From Nymphalis io (taxonomy: Eukaryota; Arthropoda; Insecta; Lepidoptera; Nymphalidae): a stretch of 64,000 bases of DNA. Numbering within the stretch: the first letter of the stretch is position 1; each line of letters opens with the position of its first letter. The translations under genes and the position numbers were made by a program. Shown here piece by piece: positions 1 through 11,694 of the stretch. The notes beneath the pieces were generated by a model, which was not told the DNA's origin, did not search any database, and saw only the letters and a program-made list of their open reading frames with translations. Location of the stretch: the NCBI RefSeq assembly GCF_905147045.1, contig NC_065901.1, positions 1,178,001 to 1,242,000 on the forward strand, read 5' to 3'.

Positions 1-954
1 GACTCATTTATACTTTATCTGAAACCAGCCTGCTCATATATTCGATGATTTGCATCCATGAATTCAATACAATAGTTTTAAATACAATAAAAATGCCATT
101 CTATAATTGCTAGTTAGAGATACAATATACATAGTTGCATGTTAAAATATACAGTTCCAACATGGGAACCGTGCTTCGTGTTTGTTCTGTGTAATAAATA
201 TTGACACGACAGTACGATATCTTCGTGGTAATCGACAAAGATGTAATTATTCGTTCATTAGTGTCACTCGCACGGCACGCTATGTCGCATGACAGTAATA
301 GTTCATCCCGTATATTGCCAAATAAACATGTTTTGACACTCAAATTGATATTACATAATGATGGCGATGAAAGCATCGAATATACGTAACCAATTAAATT
401 GATAGATTGATGATACGGTTATACTATTTGATGTGTTACTAGCTGTGTATAACATTTATGGAAATTAACGAGCTTATTAAGTTAATAATGCTGTCCTCTT
501 CTTTCGAATGTGAAATCAATAATGACAGAAATAGAGAAATCAGTGTTTAACTAAACAGCCGCTAAGAAAGGTTAATAAGTAAGGTCGTATCACGTATGGT
601 TTCCAAAGTATTTTAATTCGCAATTTAAGTTAATATAACGGGCAGTGAATTTTCCACCGCTGCGCTCAAGTATCCACTTCTTTTGAGGAAAAAGTTTTGT
701 ATTTAAACAACCACGATGCTCCAAAGCGGGTTACGATATGAGCGTGGCTGAATTTCATTCGACACATGCAGGTTTTCTCGCAATATGTTTCCACACGAGT
801 GAGCGTATATAATAAAATAATATACATTTAAATTAATTGGATTAATTAAATATGAATTACTAGCCTTATACCCGGCTTGTTTATCAATACCTTTTTAATT
901 TGTGTTATTATTATCCGATTAAAATTTGTTAAATATAAAATTTATTAAATATGT
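1..954. other. AT-rich non-coding DNA
   Basis: No gene, SINE or LINE recognised. Two short open frames on opposite strands at 110-389 overlap each other and show no protein features. Confidence 0.6.
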
Positions 955-1247
955 TCCTCTGCCCGATTTTGGCAACGGTGGTCAGTCACAATGGTGACTA
1001 GTCATTTGCTTACACAAGTATGTGCGCAAACACAAGTGCACTCCCCATTCCCTAACTCTCATAATCTGATGGGAAGGTAAGTCCGATACAACCGGAAAGA
1101 GTTCAGGCGCAGGATCAACGGCTCTACGTGCTTCAACTTCCAGACACCGTGCTGCTACTGACAATTTTTCCACTGAAAAAACCCAATAACTTTTTATCGA
1201 TCTGACCTGGGGTTCTTCGGCCTTATATCAAGCCACTGGATCATCAG
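955..1247 (-). mobile_element. SINE-C copy
   Basis: Read on the reverse strand it has the SINE-C order: degraded tRNA-like head near 1200-1247, the CAGAAAATTCTC-like segment, a Cys/Gly-rich apparent ORF, then the GCGCACATA...CCTGCG tail near 960-1030. It is diverged. The 63-codon reverse frame across it is a by-product of the SINE, not a gene. Confidence 0.7.
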
Positions 1248-1744
1248 CTGTCACTGCTTCTAACAATAACAATACAAAGTTACAATATAATCGGATGTAG
1301 AATGTTAGAGCAAGGAGTACGAACAAAAATAACGTTAATTTTCATGTCTAATAAGATATGCGATTCGTAGAAATGTATTTACAATTTAATTATTGTGACT
1401 GGCAAGGCACGATACATCGCGTGCTCCGTTCCTTATTCATCTTGATTGTTAAACTTGATATCATATGTATATCGCTAGTGATATTTCTCTCAAAACTTAA
1501 ACTTTATTTTCGTTAATTATCACCATAAACAAATGGATCGCTTTGCTTAGTTATTCATTATCGTCCAAACATTTCGCGTTTAAATTGAGATTATTTATCT
1601 ACTGAAGGTAATAAGTGAGTCTACTGTCACAAACATACTGCGTGCTGCGTGTCCATTATTGGCAGTTAGATATTGTAAAATTCTGTTACATACTTTTAGC
1701 TACCCTTTGTTACTGTTAGATATTGTGAGATAATGCTGATACTG

Positions 1745-1910
1745 TTTTTTCATAGGCTACCTGATGGTAAGTAACCCCGGCCTAGTAAGTAGACATTGGC
1801 GATGTAAGGAATATTAATCATTGCATATGTTGCCAATGCGCCACCAACCTGGGGAACGAAGAAGTTACTCCCCTTGTGCATGTAGTTAAACTGGCTCATT
1901 CACTTTTTAA
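1745..1910 (-). repeat. Rep-A copy, diverged
   Basis: GGCTACCTGATGGTAAGTAA, AGACATTGGCGATGTAAGGA, CAATGCGCCACCAACCTGGG and CCTTGTGCATGTAGTTAAAC match Rep-A read against its poly-A. Confidence 0.7.
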
Positions 1911-2533
1911 TTACTTTGTAAAAAACCTAATTTTAATATCCTGTTTTGTATTACTTAAATTTTAGCATGCACGCATAACTTAAAAGTTAGCAGTCTACTC
2001 ACTTGTTAAATATTCAGAATGAAATATCTCGGAAACAGTTGTGTTGAATATTCGTTCGCGCGCATTTATTGTATTAAATTTTCTTCAAAGCTTAGTATTT
2101 TAGGTTACATATACTTGACCGAGATCGTATGTGCCACGACTATGAAGTTTGAAATAAAGCGAGAAAGATAGGGTCGATTATGGAGCACAAAGTATTTGAA
2201 ATTAAAAGTTACCTCCCAAGAGGACTTGCTGCTAACAACTTCACCAAGTTAATACTTCAGAGTCGAGTAGTTTTATCGTCTATATATAAATATATATCAG
2301 TGTGACAATCTTTATGCTCTAGAGATGACTGAACAGTAGGTACAGCTATTAAGAAAGAACAAACTAAAAACTAACAACGGAACACGATTATGAATCGCTG
2401 GAAAGTGAAATACGATAGTGACTCTTATCATTGGAAAATTTAAAGTATAATATACTGACCCGTTGACACAGTTTGCAGTTACCTGCCTTTCGCTCCAGGG
2501 TTGCAGGTTAAATTTCATTATGTATTAAATTAT

Positions 2534-2722
2534 GTTTTTTTTTTATAGAATAGGAAGGTGGACGAGCATATGGGCCACCTGATGGTAAGTGGTCACCAAA
2601 CGCCCTTAGACATTGGTATTGTAAGAAATGTCAACCATCGCTTACATATCCAATGCGCCACCAACCTTGGGAACTAAGATTTTATGTCCCTTGTGCCTGT
2701 AATTACACTGGCTGACTCACTG
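2534..2722 (-). repeat. Rep-A copy, 5'-truncated
   Basis: A T-run is followed by ATAGAATAGGAAGGTGGACG, GGGCCACCTGATGGTAAGTG and CCAACCTTGGGAACTAAGAT, stopping after the TTACACTGGCTGACTCACT segment. It abuts SINE-B. Confidence 0.85.
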
Positions 2723-2747
2723 TACTATGTGTGTAAGTATATGATAA

Positions 2748-2978
2748 TATCCTGGGACATTATGCACACACGGCCATCTGATCCCAAATTAAGCTTGTAC
2801 AGAGCTTGTACTATGGAAACCAGACAACTGATATACTACATATACTACTCTTCTTTTGTAAATACGTACTTATATCGATAATTACACCCAGACTCAGGAC
2901 AAACAGATATGTTTATGCACACAAATGTCAAGGCAAGTATCTACCAACCACGCCAACCAGCACGTCAAACAGTCAGCT
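2748..2978 (-). mobile_element. SINE-B copy with internal deletion
   Basis: Tail side ATATCCTGGGACATTATGC on the left, then ATACTACATATACTAC, ACACCCAGACTCAGGACAAA, and the end of the tRNA head CAAGTATCTACCAACCACGC on the right. About 40 bases covering the B-box region are missing between AAATGTC and AAGGCAAGT, so it lacks the promoter B box. Confidence 0.8.
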
Positions 2979-3308
2979 TTTACCTATAAGAGAGGCATTA
3001 AGTTGCCTACCTTAGGAACGAGTGAGCCTAGCCACAATTTAACGCGGTCATGATTTGTACATTATCTACAGAAATGGTTTTATTCTCATATAAAAAGGAG
3101 TTGAATCTTCATTTCCATGATGGTTATATATAATTGTTTATGGTTGATTATGTTTTTAGCTTGAGAAAAAGATAAACAACTGAGTTTCTTGTCGAATTAA
3201 ATAATATTACGATAAACTAGTAAACATATCAATATGAGTAAACAATAAACTTTTATAATACATATTTGAGATATATTTACATTTTATATGTATATTTAAG
3301 AAGACCTT

Positions 3309-3418
3309 TAGAAGGTGGCGGGCACCAACTGGATGCGGAAGGCGGAGGACAGGGAGCTTTGGCGCACCTTGGGAGAGGCCTATGTTCAGCAGTGGACAAT
3401 GATTGCCTGTTGATTGAT
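3309..3418 (+). mobile_element. RTE 3'-end fragment
   Basis: About 110 bases encode KKVAGTNWMRKAEDRELW and the rest of the RTE C-terminus through the stop, followed by TTGATTGAT. The fragment is extremely 5'-truncated and close in sequence to the other RTE copies here. Confidence 0.8.
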
Positions 3419-3419
3419 G

Positions 3420-4299
3420 TATATTTAATATTATAAATACGGAGTAGCTCTGACTCTTTGTTACGCTTTTACGGGTAAACCACCGAACTGATTTTAATAA
3501 TATTTAATATTAAGCAAGTTTGAATATCAAGGAAGGATATAGACATATTTTTATACCTGACAGCTGACCCTCTGCGTCTTAATTAATATTAAAAAAAATG
3601 TAATTACTGTTTTTTGTGACCGTTGATAAGATTTACATAAATAAACTTAATTTTAAATAATGTCTGTGTGTTTTTATGTAAGCATATACGTTTGTTCGTG
3701 ATGGATTTCCTTTGTTATTTTGTTTTATTTTATTTATTTATTTATATCATAAGTAAGAGTAGTAATTTGATAGGTGTTATTAAATTCGTATTATTTGAAG
3801 TTGGGTTGTGTTGGTAGAACGAATTCCTCTCAGGCCATTTAATTCATTCGAGATGAATTAAAATCAAATAAATACTTAAGTTGTTGGTGCTGTTAGTTCA
3901 GCAAATACAAATCTACTTTTAATGTGTTCTGTGTATGTGTGTGTGTGTAGCAAATTCGAGCCAACTTCATGATGAAGTTTTGAGGAACTTGTAGTTATGT
4001 CGTTTGCTTCGTAATGAAATAAGTTATGCATTTTAAACGTTTAGTAGTGTGTTTATGTGTTACGTTCTACGTATATAATGGCGTCTGCGGTTTTTCCAGA
4101 CTTCATCAAGATTCTTAATTACGGAGCTATGCAGTTATTAAACATTCATATTCATTTATTTATTTAATACTTTGAAGCATAACAAAATTGTACAATACGG
4201 AGATTAATTGATAAAAATATTCTCAATTAGACAGTACAGAATGGAACAGGATAGTTTACTCATCAGTTAATAAGTTTACTTACACTTACATAGATATCT
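3420..4299. other. AT-rich non-coding DNA with low-complexity patches
   Basis: Contains a T/A-rich TTTATT patch near 3717-3755 and a short (GT)n near 3935-3948. No gene or repeat family recognised. Confidence 0.6.
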
Positions 4300-4598
4300 T
4301 TTTTTTTTAATAGAATAGGTTGGTGGACGAGCAAATGGGCTACCTGATGGTAAGTGGTCGCCAACGCGCAGAGACATTGGCATTGTAAGAGATGTTAACC
4401 ATCGCTTACAATGCCAATGCGCCACCAACCTTGGGAACTAAGATGTTATGCACCTTGCGCCTGTGATTACATTGGCTCCCTCACCCTTCAAACCGGAACA
4501 CAACAATACCAAGTACTGCTGTTTTGCTGTAGAATATCTGATGAGTGGGTGGTACCTACCCAGACGAACTTGCACAAAGCCATACCACCAGCATAATC
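4300..4598 (-). repeat. Rep-A copy, near full length
   Basis: A T-run at 4302-4310, then the complete Rep-A to ...CAAAGCCATACCACCAGC. The 61-codon frame inside it also recurs in other Rep-A copies, so it is part of the repeat and not a host gene. Confidence 0.88.
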
Positions 4599-5218
4599 TA
4601 AAAAAATAGGTTGGCCTACTACTTAGTGACTACCTATCTACTCTCAATACGATACCTATCCTCCTCGAGTCCAGCTCATATCGTTATCTCCGTTGAGGGC
4701 AGTACGGGGGACCCATTTACTCGCCCGCTCGCTTATGTTTTGTTACTACCCTTTTGATAATTATTTTATATTCGAAGAATTGATAATATAAATATATGTG
4801 GGTTTATATGTATAAGTTTTTAGTTACTCTCCGTTCTCGATATAACTAGTCCATCATAGGTTTTACCAACGGTTTAAATGAGCTATAAACAATGTAATCA
4901 TTTGCTCGCGATTGTTCCATTTATATGCGGTCGACGCAGCGTGTACTGCGTGTACTAGATTTGGAGTTGCTCACATCTGATCGCCTGCTTGACGTCACAC
5001 ATTTTTGGGAATTATTTTCCATGCGATCATGTAAGTGTAATTAATTAGAGATGGTAGATCGCGCTTACGGAACCGCGCACTGAGAGAAATAGAGATTTTG
5101 ATTGAGATGATTTTATTTGAATCAGCACTCAATCAAACATTTTAGGTCAACTACACAAAGCCACAACTTCAATATTTATATATTGATTTTATAGTAGCGT
5201 GGTTGATATTATATTATA
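4599..5218. other. Unassigned non-coding DNA between two Rep-A copies
   Basis: Flanked by Rep-A copies in opposite orientation. A somewhat GC-richer part (4640-4735) may be an unrecognised repeat end. No coding signal. Confidence 0.5.
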
Positions 5219-5520
5219 CTGGTGGTAGGGCTTTGTGCAAGCTCGTCTGGGTAGGTACCACCCACTCATCAGATATTCTACCGCAAAACAGCAATACTTG
5301 ATATTGTTGTGTTCCGGTTTGAAGGGTGAGTGAGCCAGTGTAATTACAGGCACAAGGGACATAAAATCTTAGTTCCCAAGGTTGGTGGCGCATTGGATAT
5401 GTAAGCGATGGTTGACATTTCTTACAATGCCAATGTCTAAGAGCGTTGGTGATCACTTACCATCAGGTGGCCCATATGCTCGTCCGCCTTCCTATTCTAA
5501 AAAAAAAAAAAAAAAAAAAT
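5219..5520 (+). repeat. Rep-A copy, longest, with 20-base poly-A
   Basis: It starts CTGGTGGTAGGGCTTTGTGC, passes GGTAGGTACCACCCACTCAT and GAAGGGTGAGTGAGCC, and ends CCGCCTTCCTATTCT followed by about 20 A. This copy defines the repeat at about 300 bases. An 80-codon reverse frame is shared with other copies. Confidence 0.9.
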
Positions 5521-5634
5521 ATATTTTATTACTGATAATGAAATCTATTAATTAACATTGAACTAAATTTCTATCAATTAACCATTTTGTTGATTAAATT
5601 ATTATTTTATATATATATTAAAATATAAGATATA

Positions 5635-5672
5635 TCAAAAAGGCTCTAACAAGCACTTTGGAATTGTAATTT
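5635..5672. repeat. Rep-G fragment
   Basis: AGGCTCTAACAAGCACTTTG followed by GAATTGTAA resembles the Rep-G core seen at 15.05 and 53.4 kb. Confidence 0.35.
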
Positions 5673-5714
5673 TTCGAGATAATGTGTAATGTACAGATAC
5701 CGAGAACAGTACAG

Positions 5715-6010
5715 TAACAGCCTGTGAATGTCCCACTACTGGGCTAAGGGCCTCCTCTCCTTTTTTGGGGAGAAGGTTTGGTTGATTCCACCACGCTGCT
5801 CCAATGCGGGTTGGTGGAATACACATATGGCAGAATTACAGTGAAATTTAACACATGCAGGTTTCCTCACGATGTTTTCCTTCACCGTCAAGCACGAGAT
5901 GAATTATAAACACACATTATGCACATGAAAATTCAGTGGTGCTTGCCCGGGTTTGAACCCACGATCATCGGTTAAGAATCTCGCATTCTAACCACCAGGC
6001 CATCTCGACT
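5715..6010 (-). mobile_element. SINE-M (Metulj-like) copy, full length
   Basis: Reverse strand carries the head GAGATGGCCTGGTGGTTAGA, B box GGGTTCAAACCCGGG, then TTTTCATGTGC, CATCGTGAGGAAACCTGCAT, GGAGCAGCGTGGTGGAAT and the end AGTAGTGGGACATTCACAGG. The resemblance to Metulj SINEs of Heliconius is from memory. Confidence 0.85.
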
Positions 6011-6257
6011 TTTTTTTTTTAATCGAAAGTATTAAAATTGTTCAATGTATTATATCGACGTGAACAAACAGTAGATTCAATTTTGGCTCTAGACAAGATT
6101 AATGACAGGCGAAATGAAATATGGGCTGGTTGTGTTTATCACGCGAACTTCGTTGTGCGGTCGACACTCTATAATCGATCGACTTGTGTGGTCTAGCGGC
6201 TGTCACGCGACACGCAAAGATTTTTATTACTATAAATCGTATTAATTCTATTATTAT

Positions 6258-6524
6258 TGACGGGCCGCTTAGTGTGGTTGGGCGATAATTGTCTTTCATG
6301 CCGAAGGTTGTGGGTTCGATTCCCACCCAGGACAGATATTTGTGTGCATGAACATGTCTGTTTGTGCTAAGTCTGGGTGTAATTATCTATATGAGTATGT
6401 ATTTACAAAAGAAAAATAGTATATGTAGTATATCAGTTGTCTGGTTTCCATAGCACAAGCTTTATACAAACTTAATTTGGGATCAGATGGCCGTGTGTGA
6501 ATAACGTTCCAGGATATTTATTAT
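6258..6524 (+). mobile_element. SINE-B copy, full length
   Basis: Head GACGGGCCGCTTAGTGTGGT with B box GGGTTCGATTCCCACC, then body ACATGTCTGTTTGTGCTAAG, TATGTAGTATATCAGTTGTC and GGATCAGATGGCCGTGTG, ending near ATATTTATTA. The anticodon-stem region is altered in this copy. Confidence 0.85.
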
Positions 6525-7622
6525 AAATGTGAATTTGTGTTTGTTTGTTACACCCACTTAAATACTCAATCGATTGTCGTACAATTTTATATACCTTGTC
6601 ACGAGTACAGAAAGGGATATAGGGTATTCTTAAATGCGGTTCAGACAAGCGAGCGCGAGCGCAAACAAAACAAAACCACACTATTGAATTATCGTTTTAT
6701 AACGAAAATAAAGGGTTCTGCATGTTATTAGTGGGATTAGTTTGGCATATGGCCAGGAGGCACACATAAGAGGGGTCTCAGGCAAAAGAGAGTCTAGAAC
6801 GAACCTGCTACTTTTAACTCGCTACCGTTGTCGTGTACTGTTAAGGCATATTTCCTTACTATAGTCTGCTAAATAATGCGTATATAATTACTGAGTATAT
6901 ATATGTTTGTAAGCTACCTTTTTTAATTTACTCTGTCATAATTGTATCAGAAAAATGATTGATGTTTGGTGTATAGTGACTGGTTTGTTTCGATCAATTT
7001 GATTGAAGAGAATGTTTATAGTTCTATAAATAACATTAATCAAATGTTTTTGAATAGCATTCAATTCTCGAATCATCTATAGCATAGACAATGATGTTTT
7101 TTTTTCCTAAGTGAAATCATAATGATAATGTTTCATATTATGATAAATAGTCGACTTGTTTGAAATTAATTTCAAAACAAACGTTTAGAAAATAGTTTTT
7201 AATAATTCTATATTTATAGTAAATATTAGTGTATATTTACGTAAGTTTAAGTTTTATTGCAGAAACACAGAATTTTAACGGGTTGAGTAGCTATAATAAT
7301 TGTCAAGTAATGACCAGCTGTGGGCTAATAACTCAATAATCATAATGCATATCAAACGAACGCGTATAATCCAAATATAATGAGGATGTAACCGCACAGC
7401 AGTCAGCATCTAGTTTAAATTAAGCAGCAATCAAACCAGTGATCTATAGCGTTTAGTAAGTTATAAAGTGTTTAATAGAACTCGGAGTATTTGAGTGAGT
7501 ATTTTTTGTGAATTTTAAATTTTACAATTTAATTAATTAAGTGTTCATTGTAACATTGTCGTGAAATCCGTATGTCACCAGTTATGGCGTGGTGAATTAA
7601 AGACCTAGTTCAAAACCGGGTA
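6525..7622. other. AT-rich non-coding DNA
   Basis: No gene or recognised repeat. Two overlapping frames on opposite strands at 6472-6731 partly read through SINE-B and look non-coding. Confidence 0.55.
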
Positions 7623-7797
7623 AGCTTCACTGATTTTTCATGTGCTTAATTGCTATTTATTCATCTTTCGGTCGGCGGTGAAGGCAAATATCGTGAGGAA
7701 ACCTGCTTGTATCGTATACCAACCCACATTTGGTAGTGGATTACGTTTCTTCTCCTAAAAAAGGAGAGCCAAACAGTGAGACATTTAAAGGCCGGTT
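7623..7797 (+). mobile_element. Old SINE-M fragment
   Basis: Headless copy: TTTTTCATGTGCTTAATT, GGCGGTGAAGGCAAATATCG, GAGGAAACCTGC, and AACAGTGAGACATTT. It has internal deletions around the GGAGCAGCG segment. Confidence 0.65.
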
Positions 7798-7963
7798 TCA
7801 CTTATATTATTCATTAGAACTATTTCCAAGATACACAAAATAAATTTATATAGGTACAACAATCACTCGTTTAATATTATAAGATAAGATAAAACTGAAT
7901 GAATTAAATTTGGTAAGTTATTCTGCGTACGTTATTATTATTATAACTAATAAGTTATTATTT

Positions 7964-8376
7964 CGCGAGATGGCAGCACTGAGCGCTTTCTATCGACTGT
8001 ATCACGGCGAGTGCTCTGAGGAATTATTCTCTCTAATTCCTGCTTCCCCCTTCCTTCTTAAGTCCACGCGAGCTGGTTCTCGATGTCACCGCCTAACTGT
8101 GACATCAATTCCATCGCGCACAAAGAAATTTGGCAACTCCTTTCTTTGTCGCACTACCAAAAAATGGAATTCCTTACCAGTTCACGTGTTCCCCTCCTCT
8201 TACAACCCGGGTTCCTTCAAACGAGGCGTGAAGAGGCATCTTGCGGGCCGGCGAGGCGGGGACGGCTAGTACAGAACATTCTACCCGACTTTACTGGCCG
8301 TCGTCGCGTTTGGACTCTACTACCACTTACCATCAGGTGGAGTAGAGTCATTTACCATCCCGGCGCATATAAAAAA
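7964..8376 (+). mobile_element. LINE 3' end: reverse transcriptase C-terminus plus 3' UTR
   Basis: Codons 7964-8269 (TAG at 8267-8269) encode the C-terminal tail of a lepidopteran non-LTR retrotransposon: ALSAFYRLYHGECSEELF, then ...TKKFGNSFLCRTTKKWNSLP and a basic FKRGVKRHLAGR end. The LW/WNSLP and FKR motifs are typical of CR1/Jockey-type elements. The 3' UTR contains TTACCATCAGGTGGAGTAGA and ends in an A-run at about 8370-8376. A reverse-strand relative of the last 175 bases lies at 60.13-60.30 kb. The copy is severely 5'-truncated. Confidence 0.7.
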
Positions 8377-8807
8377 AAGTACACCCAGAAACTATGTGGA
8401 CCCTTATTCTACCCGTTTAAAGCCGAGACAGATAGGGGTTATGTGACGTCATCCTCAATGGTTTCGCCCATAGTGGCTATGCTTTCACAAGTGCATATCA
8501 CATACATATTACACACGAAACAAATATAAATTACAATTAATAAAAGCTAGGAGAAAAAGTTATGGCTCAAGAACGATATTGTTTAATGGGGCACTATTTT
8601 ACAATAGCTTGTACATAGAACTATTTAATGAAAAATCATTTTTAAAATTTAAAACTGAACTAAGAAAAAACTGTCAAAGCTTGATTTAAAAAATATATAT
8701 ATATATGTAATCATTATTTAATTATAATGTAGATATAAGAAAATTATGTAATTAGTTTCTCGTGTAAGTGAACTTTTGTTCTTGATAAGAAATAAACTTG
8801 TTAAACC

Positions 8808-8990
8808 ACAAGTGTAAACGCAAGTATACTCTTTGTCCCTCTCTAACATATCTCAATGCAACCCGCAGGATCAACAGTTTTACATTATTTCTGAAATGAC
8901 CGACTTCCAAACTCCGAGCTTCTGTTGAGTATTGCTCGACGGAAAACCCCAATATTTTATTCCCATCTTCGAGATTTACGGTGTGTGGCA
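8808..8990 (-). mobile_element. Old SINE-C copy
   Basis: Matches the central body of SINE-C (ACAAGTGT.AACGCAAGT, CAACCCGCAGGATCAACAG, GACTTCCAAACTCCGAGC, GACGGAAAACCCCAATA) with many substitutions. Head and tail are too decayed to delimit. Confidence 0.55.
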
Positions 8991-9185
8991 TATAACAATA
9001 TTAATACTTTTACAAATGTTAAACTATATTTAAAGATAATCATGTACTTCTAAGACCTTTTATGGTTACATGTGTCTGTGTATGTTATCTTTTATGGTAT
9101 GTGACTTTTTTCTCTGTATGTTGCTCAATGTCAAAACTGTATGTGAAACGATTTCCGTGATTACTTTTTTATAGAACAAGTCTAA

Positions 9186-9370
9186 AAGTTTTTTTATGGT
9201 ATTAAGGAGGCAAACGGACATGTGAGCCACTTAATGATAAGTGTTCATCACAGCCCATAGACTTTGGATTTGTATGAAATATAAACAATCCCTTACATCG
9301 CAAATGCGCCACTCACCTTGTGAGCTAAGATGTTATGACCTTTGTGCTTGTAGTTAGGTTCAGTCACCCA
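9186..9370 (-). repeat. Old Rep-A copy
   Basis: TTAAGGAGGCAAACGGACAT, GAGCCACTTAATGATAAGTG, GCAAATGCGCCACTCACCTT and AGCTAAGATGTTATGACCTT follow Rep-A with many changes. Confidence 0.7.
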
Positions 9371-9901
9371 TAGGTTATCTAACAAGCCCCCTCTCCCCTC
9401 TACGGATTTAGATAGATTTAGTAGGTAATGAAACTAAGATCAATTCGAAATTCGTATTTTAATTAAATGTACTATTTGTGTACCGAAATTCGAATCTTTG
9501 AACGGATGTTAGAAGCAATAATTAAAAGTTGGTTAGTGCCGAGCTCCCTCATTAAAAGTTCACACCCAAACGCAAACATTCCCTTGCCTTCACACAATAC
9601 AAGCCGATTATAACTTCACCGCCTACGATATAAATGTCTTAATCATTAACATTGAAATTAAATTTCGAATATATACTTCAATTATATTTATTTAAATAAT
9701 TATAAATAAAAAATAAATATGGCATTATTGATAACAAGATAACATATATGTGTATAGGTAATAAGTGCTTGGAGGTGATATTTATTCATTTTCATATAGG
9801 ATACATAAATTTAACTGTATATAATTGATGAGAAATATTAATTATAAGTGTGTTTCGAGTCGGTTCTTCACGGTACAATCTACATTTCAAACCGTTGGTA
9901 C

Positions 9902-10052
9902 CTTTGAATGTCTCACTGCTGGGCTATGGTCTCTATCATGTCAAACACAAGTTGAGCACATGAAGAGCAAATTTAGTGGTGCTTTCTAGGGTTTGATCCC
10001 GCGATCATCGGTTAAGAATCACGCGTTATAACCTCTGGGCCATCTTGGTTCA
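9902..10052 (-). mobile_element. SINE-M copy with large internal deletion
   Basis: Both ends are present (TGTCTCACTGCTGGGCTATG at left; the head complement GATCATCGGTTAAGAATCAC to GGCCATCTTGG at right), but about 140 bases of body between are lost. Confidence 0.7.
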
Positions 10053-10630
10053 ACCGTACCGTAAACCGGTAGCTTTACATTATGATTTTTAAAAAACGAC
10101 GATTCATAAGTGCTTTTAAGTATCTACTAAAATGAAGTATATTTTGATTTAAAGCAAGGCAATGTTTGCCCACATGTTTTAATGTATTTCGTTGTAAGTA
10201 ATTTCTAAACTGATTTAATTTGATAGAAGAAATATTGCTGTCTCTTTCTTTTGTATCGGGTTAGAAAAGACAAGTAAATTAGTTAATTCTCAAAATAATT
10301 ATCACAATAGACAACATTAATTTACACCTTGTAAATAAAAATACAAGTTCTCATTTCGTCAGCCTTTTCCCTTGATATTTGCGGTCTAGAAAAATACGCG
10401 GTCTGGATATAAAGAGTCTTCACTTCGGACTTGGACTCGCGTTCCCACAGCTGTCTGTACGTACTACTTTAACCTCATTTATGTTAAGCTCTTTGTTAAA
10501 GTGGCTAATGATTTCTGATGATCTTGAATGTGGGCCAGAGTTCTTCATATTTTACGATATTGTTTTTGAATTATATTACCTAATTTAGAATAATTTGTTT
10601 TGTATTTCTATGTATAAAAGTAAGAATAAT

Positions 10631-10978
10631 ATTGTCCTCTAGACCGATTTCGGCCACGGCGGCCAATCTCAAGAGAGATTAGCCAACTACGCAGGATATA
10701 TTATAAAGCACAAGTGTGTGCGCAAACACAGGTGCACTGTCTATTCCCTAACTTTCATAATCCGATGGGACGGCAATCCGACACGTCCGAAAAGAGTTCG
10801 GGCGCAAGACCGATGAATTTACGTGCTTTCCGAGGCACGGGAGTGAACACACTTCCAACTTCCAGACTCCGAGCTGCTACTGAGAATTTTCTGACAGAAA
10901 AATTCAATAACTTTTCATTGGCACGACCTGGGAATTGAACATAGGACCTCCGGGTCTGCGGCCTTACATGAAGCCAAG
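10631..10978 (-). mobile_element. SINE-C copy, nearly full length
   Basis: Reverse strand: head near 10930-10978 with the B-box region ...GGTCC.ATGTTCAATTCC, the TCTGTCAGAAAATTCTCAGT segment, and a tail ending AATCGGTCTAGAGGAC at 10631. The forward 74-codon open frame lies wholly inside it and is not a gene. Confidence 0.8.
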
Positions 10979-11647
10979 GGAAAAATATATATTATTTATG
11001 AAAGCATACATATAAACAAATACATTTGAGTGGTGAGTTTTTAAGAAATTATATTTCAAGTTATCAAATTATCACAGGTTGGCAAAGCTTAATATTAATA
11101 ACAATTGTAATACATAAATATGTCAATTATATGTAATCAAGTTTATATATCCTGCTATAAAATTTAATGAATACTAACTTTACCGGTTATTAAAAAAAAA
11201 TTAAGTTAAAAAGGGCTTAATTTATTAATTTTTGTTTAACATGAGTTGTAAAATTATGAATACAATAATAAGTGAAGCTTTATTTCTACATTGTTTTATT
11301 GTAATATTTTTATTTAGTGATTCTTAATATAAATGAAGGAAGAATCGAAATATAAATGCCGCTCCAAGATTAACGCGAATCATTGAGCGTAATAATCGAC
11401 GACATTACTTTGAAATCGCTCAAATAAGATAAAATCATGCAATCAATGATACATCAAAGCTAGAATACAAAATGTATATATGATTTGTGGATTTTTTAAT
11501 GCGTTTAATGGTAAATATAAAATTTATGTAACATATTATGTCACGCTGTCGGCGAATGGAAGCGCTCATCGTGTTCGCGCGAACTTGTAATCGTTCGGAC
11601 GGCCGCCAAAACTATGGTCACAACTCGCTATCCAAAGAGATTTATGC

Positions 11648-11694
11648 AGCGGCAACATCAACAAATCTCATAAACTTTGCACGATGTTGCCGCT
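11648..11694. repeat. Perfect 12-base inverted repeat, 23-base loop
   Basis: AGCGGCAACATC and GATGTTGCCGCT flank 23 bases, inside a GC-richer single-copy island. Confidence 0.9.

Noticed and set aside
4411..5456. Similar short frames at 4411-4596, 5214-5456, 31457-31750 and 41489-41698 that look like a small protein family
   Set aside because: All lie inside Rep-A copies and arise from the shared repeat, with variable frames and ends.
6270..6335. tRNA gene
   Set aside because: The tRNA-like sequence is the head of SINE-B and is followed by the SINE body; the stems are degraded.
8083..8529. 148-codon frame overlapping the LINE end
   Set aside because: It is in a different frame from the recognisable reverse-transcriptase tail (7964-8269) and continues into the 3' UTR and beyond.
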